The notes under the pieces are model-generated. The model was not told the origin of the DNA and ran no database searches. It saw nothing but the letters and a program-made list of their open reading frames with translations. Shown here in pieces: positions 38,727-42,794 of a DNA stretch of 42,794 nucleotides. The stretch is from NCBI GenBank assembly GCA_016181985.1, contig JACOYG010000001.1, positions 1 through 42,794 on the forward strand. Direction: 5' to 3'. The position numbers were made by a program, and so were the translations under genes. Position 1 is the stretch's first letter. Each line of letters begins with the position of its first letter. Source of the DNA: Candidatus Nealsoniibacteriota bacterium. GTDB taxonomy: Bacteria > Patescibacteriota > Minisyncoccia > Minisyncoccales > MHMH01.

Positions 38727-39662
38727 GTGAAACATATAGACCCTCATGTACATTGCCGCGATGGCGTGGAAGTCCGCAAAGCCAATATCAGAAAAGTTTC
38801 CGAATTGGCCCGAGAACAAGGCATTGTCCATATTTGCGACATACCAAGCATTAATTGTCCTATTTTGACAGAAAGCGATGTCGTTGAGAGATTGGACTTG
38901 GCTCGCAGGAGAAGGCCGGTAATAGGATATTCCGTCTTTATGACTTTAACCTCGAAGGAAGAGCAGATCAAGGAAGCGGTGAGGGTGGCTCAAAAATATC
39001 AGGAAGTAGCTGGATTAAAACTATATCCTCCGGATAACGAGAAAAGCGTGGTTTATAAAACACTGGCAAAGTTGGGATATTCCGGAGTTTTGGCAGTTCA
39101 CGCGGAAAAAGCGAGTTTATTTAAACCAAAGTTATTTGACTATAAAAGACCATGGACTCATAACTTGGCCCGACCGCCAGAGACAGAGATTGCATCAATT
39201 AAGGAGCAAATTCAGTTTGCGAAAGAAGCTGATTTTAAAGGCACTCTGTATATTTGCCACATAACTCTGCCGGAATCAGCAGCAATAATTTGGCAGGCGA
39301 AAAATTATCTTAATATATATTCAGAGGTTACTCCCCATCACTTGTTGCTTAGTGATTTACAGATGCGGGGAGAAAACGGTCTTTCGTTAAAGGTTAATCC
39401 TCCATTAAGAAGCCGTGAATCGGTAATGGGGCTATTAAAAGATGTAAGGTTCGGCTTAATTGATTGTATTGGTTCAGATTTTGCCCCTCACCTTACGACC
39501 GAAAAATTGCTCCCGCCGTATCTTTCAGGTATTGCTTCTTATCAGCTTTACGGCATGGCCTTGGATTACTTAAGAGACCAAGGTTTGTCGGAAAAAGACA
39601 TTGAGAAATTGACCTACTGGAACATCAAAAAAGTTTTCGGAGAAAAACTGAAAAATGCTTGA
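38727..39662 (+). CDS. pyrC: Dihydroorotase-like amidohydrolase
   Basis: The 311-residue protein has the amidohydrolase pattern DPHVHCRDG, AGLKLYPP (the carboxylated Lys), AVHAE, ICHITLPES, VTPHHLLL and DCIGSDFAPH (final metal-site Asp). Dihydroorotase closes carbamoyl-aspartate to dihydroorotate. The start is GTG. It overlaps the dihydroorotate dehydrogenase gene by 8 bases, so the two enzymes of consecutive steps are coupled. No carbamoyltransferase or pyrE/pyrF is in the window. Confidence 0.9.
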   Translation: MKHIDPHVHCRDGVEVRKANIRKVSELAREQGIVHICDIPSINCPILTESDVVERLDLARRRRPVIGYSVFMTLTSKEEQIKEAVRVAQKYQEVAGLKLYPPDNEKSVVYKTLAKLGYSGVLAVHAEKASLFKPKLFDYKRPWTHNLARPPETEIASIKEQIQFAKEADFKGTLYICHITLPESAAIIWQAKNYLNIYSEVTPHHLLLSDLQMRGENGLSLKVNPPLRSRESVMGLLKDVRFGLIDCIGSDFAPHLTTEKLLPPYLSGIASYQLYGMALDYLRDQGLSEKDIEKLTYWNIKKVFGEKLKNA

Positions 39663-40542
39663 TTTAAACGGCATTAAGGTTAAAAATCGGATTTGGCTGG
39701 CGGCAGGAGCTGGCGGTTATGGAGAAGGTTGGCCGCATCAAAAACCATTTATTAAACTAGGATTGATTGATTTCTCTGCTTTTGGCGCAATAATCACCAG
39801 AACTTTGACTCCCGAATCAAGACAGGGTAATTATATTGACCCATTTGAATTTGAAAATGCGACATTGGTGTCGCATTTATGTCGCATTTTTTCTGAAGAA
39901 AGAAAGAGAGTTTTAAGAAAAGTGCTGGGCGGCTGGATTAACAATGTGGGCTGGTGGAATGTGGGAATTAATTATTGGATAGAAAAGATTTATCCCTGGC
40001 TCCACGATGTCGCAATTATTCCCAATATCGGCGGATTTACAATTTACCACTACGTAGATTCTATCAGGAAACTTAATCATCTGGATATCGTCGGTATTGA
40101 AATTAATATCTCCTGTCCTAATATTGAGCATCCCTTATCTAAAGATCCGGCAGAACTTATGAAGTTATTTACCTTTTGCCGTGAGTCATCGGATTATCCT
40201 TTTATTGTAAAATTAGGCATAGATTCTGACTATGTTCAGATAGCCAGACTCGCCGAATATTGCGGCTTTAACGCTGTCTCGGCGATCAATGCAATCCCAG
40301 CGTTAGGCGGCGGGTATTCGGGCTCTGCCATCAAGCCAATTGCCTTAAAAGTGGTAGCGGATTTGAAGAAAGCCGTGAAAATACCGGTAATCGGCGGCGG
40401 AGGAATTGCCTCCCTGAAAGATTGCCAAGAATTTTTTGAAGTTGGCGCCGATGCCGTTGCGTTAGGCTCCGGATTTTTATTGAAGCCCTGGGAGCCGACC
40501 AGAATTGCTAAAAAATATGAAAAAGTAAAGGACCAGAAATGA
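39655..40542 (+). CDS. pyrD: Dihydroorotate dehydrogenase-like flavoenzyme
   Basis: The 295-residue TIM-barrel protein has the PyrD pattern MLDLNGIKVKNRIWLAAGAG, the central EINISCPN motif, PFIVKL, and the FMN phosphate-binding VIGGGGIASLKDC and ADAVALGSGFL. Overall it resembles class 1 enzymes, with LAAGAGG in place of the usual N-terminal substrate loop wording. It oxidises dihydroorotate to orotate. The stop lies in the loop of a bidirectional terminator. Confidence 0.88.
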   Translation: MLDLNGIKVKNRIWLAAGAGGYGEGWPHQKPFIKLGLIDFSAFGAIITRTLTPESRQGNYIDPFEFENATLVSHLCRIFSEERKRVLRKVLGGWINNVGWWNVGINYWIEKIYPWLHDVAIIPNIGGFTIYHYVDSIRKLNHLDIVGIEINISCPNIEHPLSKDPAELMKLFTFCRESSDYPFIVKLGIDSDYVQIARLAEYCGFNAVSAINAIPALGGGYSGSAIKPIALKVVADLKKAVKIPVIGGGGIASLKDCQEFFEVGADAVALGSGFLLKPWEPTRIAKKYEKVKDQK

Positions 40543-40555
40543 ATCTGGTCCTTTT
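40527..40555. terminator. Bidirectional terminator for pyrD and the minus-strand RNA
   Basis: AAAGGACCAGA (40527-40537) pairs with TCTGGTCCTTT (40544-40554), with A-rich and T-rich flanks on either side. Confidence 0.88.
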
Positions 40556-40893
40556 GTTTCGTGTCTTGTAATAGACCGAGGGTGGGAGGGGGCAGCACCG
40601 ACTTATCAGCCGCGAGCAAAGGCCAGCGGCTACACAGTGAGGTGCTTAACGGCCCCCTCCCTACCGTTTTTCTGGCGAAGCGGCACATATCCGCTATCGC
40701 CGACCTGCCGGTACCTAATGACTTGGCGCTACCGGCTTGCGCCAGTAAACACTGGTAGATTCCCTTCGCGACGGGTAACCTCCAGCAAGAAAGGAGTCTT
40801 TTAGACACGAGGTTTTGAGGCCGGGGCCGTCAAAACTCCCTTCTTGCCGGAGGCAACGCCTCACAGCTCCCAAGCTAAGATCTATCCTCTAAC
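40556..40893 (-). ncRNA. Highly structured RNA of about 340 nt, class not identified
   Basis: A consensus minus-strand promoter (40899-40927) lies immediately upstream and a strong terminator downstream. The ends pair (GATAGATC with GGTCTATT). Inside are many stems: an 18-bp imperfect stem CCTCCGGCAAGAAGGGAG with CTCCTTTCTTGCTGGAGG closing a TTTTGA/TCAAAA helix; CCAGT/ACTGG; GGCGATAGCGG with CCGCTTCGCC; GGGAGGGGGC with GCCCCCTCCC around AGCACC/GGTGCT and AGCCGC/GCGGCT. No tmRNA tRNA-like end or tag, no RNase P GAGGAAAGTCC/ACAGAA and no SRP tetraloop signature was found. No convincing ORF exists on either strand. Confidence 0.8.
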
Positions 40894-40898
40894 AAAAC

Positions 40899-40927
40899 AG
40901 TATAGCATGCCATTAAAAATTTGTCAA
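40899..40927 (-). promoter_or_regulatory. Promoter of the 340-nt structured RNA
   Basis: TTGACA (40922-40927) and TATACT (40899-40904) on the minus strand with 17-base spacing. Confidence 0.9.
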
Positions 40928-40931
40928 GACC

Positions 40932-40959
40932 TTGACAGGTTTTTATATTTTGATAGAAT
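40932..40959 (+). promoter_or_regulatory. nusA promoter
   Basis: TTGACA (40932-40937) and TAGAAT (40954-40959) with 16-base spacing. Together with the divergent -35 it forms the inverted repeat TGTCAAGACCTTGACA. Confidence 0.8.
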
Positions 40960-40988
40960 AAAATTAGATTAGAAAGATAAGAATTTTT

Positions 40989-41016
40989 TATCCGTTGGAA
41001 GACGGATACTTTTTTT
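40989..41016 (+). terminator. Intrinsic terminator in the nusA leader (candidate attenuator)
   Basis: TATCCGT (40989-40995) pairs with ACGGATA (41002-41008), followed by C and seven T. It lies about 25 bases after the predicted start of transcription and 108 bases before the nusA ATG. Confidence 0.75.
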
Positions 41017-41020
41017 GAAA

Positions 41021-41122
41021 ATCCCAAGCACGAAATCCTAAATCCGAAACGTATTTTGAATTTTGAAATTTAGAATTTAAATATTATTTCGAATTTCGAT
41101 ATTCGAATTTAGAATTTAATTT
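41021..41122. repeat. AATTTCGAATTT-family element before nusA (copy E2)
   Basis: Words GCACGAAATCC, AAATCCGAAAC, TTTTGAATTTTG, TTTCGAATTTCG fill the leader. The 30-base segment 41074-41103 is identical to 42479-42508 in copy E3. Confidence 0.85.
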
Positions 41123-41123
41123 T

Positions 41124-42470
41124 ATGTTTGATATCAAAAATTTTACTGCGGCGATCGCTCAAATTGCGGAAGAAAAGGGCATCTCCAAAGAGAAGGTTTT
41201 CGAAACAATCGAGATGGCTCTCGCCGCCGCCTACAAAAAAGATTACGGCGAAAAGGGCCAGATTATAAAAGCCAAACTCGACACGGTGTCGGGTTCGGTT
41301 AAGTTTTGGCAGGTAAAGCAGGTCTTAACCGAAGACATGATTTACACCGAGGAGGAGTTGGAAGCTATGAAAGATGAGAAAAATGAGGGGCCCGCCTCCG
41401 CTGAAGCTACGGCGGGCGAAGGAAAGGTCCGTTTTAATACGGAAAAGCACATAATGCTTAATGAAGCTAAAAAAATAAATCCCAAAATTAAGGCCGGAGA
41501 AGATCTGGAAACCATTTTGGAGACCCGCGAAGATTACGGCAGAATCGCCGCCCAAACCGCAAAACAGGTTATTTTGCAAAGAATAAAAGAAGCGGAAAGG
41601 GAATTTATTTTTTCCGAGTTTAAGTCAAAAGAAGGGGAGATACTTTCCGGCATCGTCCAGAGGGTGGAAGGCGGTTTGGTTTTTATGGATATTGGCAAAA
41701 CCCTGGGTTTATTGCCAAGGGAAGAGCAGGTCCCCGGAGAATTTTATCGTCCCGGCCAACGGCTTAAGGTTTATCTTTTAAGCGTGGAAGAAACGCCGAA
41801 AGGCCCGGCTATTCTTTTATCGCGGGCTTACCCAAAACTTATTTCCAAGCTTTTTGAATTGGAGGTTCCTGAGGTTTCCGCCGGCACGGTGGTCGTTAAA
41901 TCCGTGGCTAGGGAAGCCGGATCACGCTCCAAAATAGCGGTTGTTTCTTTGGCTGAAGGCGTAGACCCCATAGGCTCAATGGTTGGCCAAAGAGGCACGA
42001 GAGTTTCAGCGGTAATCAATGAGCTGGGAGGAGAAAAGATTGATATCATCGAATGGAAAGAAGCTCCGGAAGAATACATCGCCAACGCGCTGTCTCCGGC
42101 TAAAGTTGTCGAAGTTAGAATTTTACCGAAAAATAAAGCGTTAGCTGTCGTCCCGAACGATCAGCTTTCTTTGGCTATTGGCAAGGAGGGCCAAAACGTC
42201 AGACTGGCCGCGAAGCTTACCGGCTGGAAAATAGACGTAAGAAGCCCGGAACAAGCAGGGATCACGGTGACGGAAGAAACAGAAGAAAAAACAGAGGAAC
42301 CCTTCGACGCGGCTCAGGGCAAGGAGAAAAAGGAGGAGCTGGCCCAAGGCCAGTCCGCCTCGGGCGGAAAGCCAAAAAAGAAAAGAGCAACCAAAAAGAA
42401 ATCCGAAGCACGAAGCACGAAATCCGAAACAAATTCAAATGACGAAAATTCAAAATCCAAAACGGTTTAG
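41124..42470 (+). CDS. nusA: Transcription termination/antitermination factor NusA with repeat-encoded inserts
   Basis: The 448-residue protein has the NusA N-terminal domain (AEEKGISKEKVFETIEMALAAAYKK), an S1 domain (GEILSGIVQRVEGGLVFMDIG) and KH domains (GSMVGQRGTRVSAVINELGGEKIDII, VVPNDQLSLAIGKEGQNVRLAAKLTGW). It binds RNA polymerase and promotes pausing and hairpin termination. Four segments look like repeat insertions: PASAEATAG near residues 90-98, PFDAAQGK near 393-400, ELAQGQSASGGK near 404-415, and the last 20 residues (KSEARSTKSETN.. to V), which are the start of copy E3. They fall in linkers or the disordered tail. Confidence 0.95.
   Translation: MFDIKNFTAAIAQIAEEKGISKEKVFETIEMALAAAYKKDYGEKGQIIKAKLDTVSGSVKFWQVKQVLTEDMIYTEEELEAMKDEKNEGPASAEATAGEGKVRFNTEKHIMLNEAKKINPKIKAGEDLETILETREDYGRIAAQTAKQVILQRIKEAEREFIFSEFKSKEGEILSGIVQRVEGGLVFMDIGKTLGLLPREEQVPGEFYRPGQRLKVYLLSVEETPKGPAILLSRAYPKLISKLFELEVPEVSAGTVVVKSVAREAGSRSKIAVVSLAEGVDPIGSMVGQRGTRVSAVINELGGEKIDIIEWKEAPEEYIANALSPAKVVEVRILPKNKALAVVPNDQLSLAIGKEGQNVRLAAKLTGWKIDVRSPEQAGITVTEETEEKTEEPFDAAQGKEKKEELAQGQSASGGKPKKKRATKKKSEARSTKSETNSNDENSKSKTV
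41390..41417. repeat. CCGCC..GGCGG palindrome inside nusA
   Basis: GCCCGCC (41390-41396) and GGCGGGC (41411-41417) are perfect 7-bp arms; the unit encodes PASAEATAG between the N-terminal and S1 domains. Confidence 0.8.
42300..42368. repeat. Cluster of short palindromic units inside the nusA C-terminal tail
   Basis: CCCTTCGACGCGGCTCAGGG (42300-42319) encodes PFDAAQG. Two adjacent perfect palindromes, CTGGCCCAAGGCCAG (42339-42353) and TCCGCCTCGGGCGGA (42354-42368), encode the AQGQSASGG segment. Confidence 0.8.
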
Positions 42471-42529
42471 AAGATTATAATTTAAATATTATTTCGAATT
42501 TCGATATTAGAATTTCGAATTTTAATTAT
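42400..42529. repeat. AATTTCGAATTT-family element at the nusA 3' end (copy E3)
   Basis: The left half (ATCCGAAGCACGAAGCACGA, ATCCGAAAC) encodes the last 23 NusA codons. The right half (TTTCGAATTTCG and similar) is untranslated and ends where the transporter-like sequence begins. It is in the same orientation as copy E2. Confidence 0.85.
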
Positions 42530-42794
42530 TATGTTTTATATCCCTATTATCGCGCCCTGCAGAATGATGACACTTCTGTCGTGAGCTCTCTGTTTTCACT
42601 TGGAAAAGTGTTTATTCCGGTTTTGGCTTACCTGGCAGTAAAGGAGGTTTTGTCACCAATGCAATATTTCGGATTTCTTATGGTGGTATTCGCCAGCGCG
42701 GCAGTTACCATGCAGAAAGGCAAAATTCTGCGTTTTCGCAAGTCGCTCTGGTATATGGCGCTGAGCGCGTTTATGCTCGCGATTGAAGCGACAA
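42530..42794 (+). pseudogene. EamA/DMT-family transporter fragment, 5' truncated and cut by the window end
   Basis: In the frame of base 42533 the sequence reads YYRALQNDDTSVVSSLFSLG, then KVFIPVLAYLAVKEVLSPMQYFGFLMVVFAS and ends in AFMLAIEAT. This is the middle of an EamA (drug/metabolite transporter) domain. Full-length relatives have about 60 more residues with two membrane helices before YYRAL. Here that part is missing and the frame runs straight into repeat copy E3 without a sensible start codon; the ATG at 42531 is in another frame and stops after 17 codons. The gene may be truncated, or the assembly joined at the repeat. Confidence 0.65.

Noticed and set aside
40236..40808. Minus-strand frame overlapping pyrD and the structured RNA
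   Set aside because: It runs antisense through pyrD and through stable RNA stems, with no family resemblance or start signal.
40556..40893. The structured RNA as tmRNA or RNase P RNA
   Set aside because: No tRNA-like 3' end, T-arm or tag peptide, and no GAGGAAAGTCC or ACAGAA segments were found on either strand. I keep it as unassigned, although a divergent member cannot be excluded without a covariance search.
1..42794. CRISPR array
   Set aside because: Repeats are palindromic words with variable spacing inside single gaps; no equal-length direct repeats with unique spacers and no cas gene were seen.
1..42794. TGA read as glycine or tryptophan
   Set aside because: Several genes end cleanly in TGA (ruvC, pyrD) and conserved proteins show no internal TGA.

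Overview
The window looks like a Patescibacteria (CPR) genome, most likely a Parcubacteria-type lineage. Genes are compact and often overlap by 1-20 bases. The intergenic spaces carry many small palindromes. The envelope proteins (class A PBP, LysM-M23 peptidase, amidase-NagZ fusion), a type IV pilus or secretion ATPase, a ComEA-like protein and a virB4/virB6/virB2/prgI secretion-type cluster all fit that group. TGA is used as stop throughout (ruvC, pyrD), so the glycine TGA code of Gracilibacteria does not apply. The lineage call is an inference from gene content and order; no rRNA is present.

Layout. 1-5008: end of a GspE/PilB ATPase, then ruvB, a helix-hairpin-helix protein, yebC, ruvC, a 47-residue acidic protein missed by length cut-offs, and convergent tyrS. 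5068-11644: a class A penicillin-binding protein and the classic replication-origin neighbourhood dnaN / AT-rich spacer with a DnaA box / dnaA / rpmH / rnpA / yidC / jag. 11625-23122 (minus): a type IV secretion-like cluster (VirB4, TraC-like, PrgI, VirB6-like, and two large surface proteins that end in VirB2-like membrane domains). It is interrupted by an IVP-type four-helix-bundle gene between inverted repeats and by several accessory genes. 23122-31122: rsmA, a LysM-M23 peptidase, a DksA/TraR-type zinc finger preceded by a terminated small RNA, an amidase-NagZ fusion, pnp, a NYN nuclease and rpsO. 31175-35102: an accessory region with tRNA-Lys, another VirB2-like pilin, a nucleotidyltransferase pair, an XRE-Fic protein with a clear operator, a GC-rich single-gene cassette, tRNA-Arg, and a toxin-antitoxin pair with a broken toxin. 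35132-42794: cca, tRNA-Pro, an Ig-like surface protein, a small conserved protein, tRNA-Ala, a PHP phosphoesterase with pyrC and pyrD, a 340-nt unassigned structured RNA on the minus strand, nusA, and a 5'-truncated EamA transporter.

The most unusual theme is a set of palindromic or inverted-repeat elements that occupy intergenic gaps and also enter coding sequences. A CTAGACGC-word family occurs at four sites, and two of these flank the four-helix-bundle gene in inverted orientation. An AATTTCGAATTT-word family flanks nusA as direct copies and sits in frame inside rsmA, adding about 46 residues. Short GC palindromes encode inserted linker peptides in NusA, CCA transferase and the amidase-NagZ protein, and the last residues of PrgI. 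The second theme is regulatory RNA: two promoter-to-terminator transcripts without coding content and a terminator in the nusA leader. No search was run, so family names rest on motifs read by eye.
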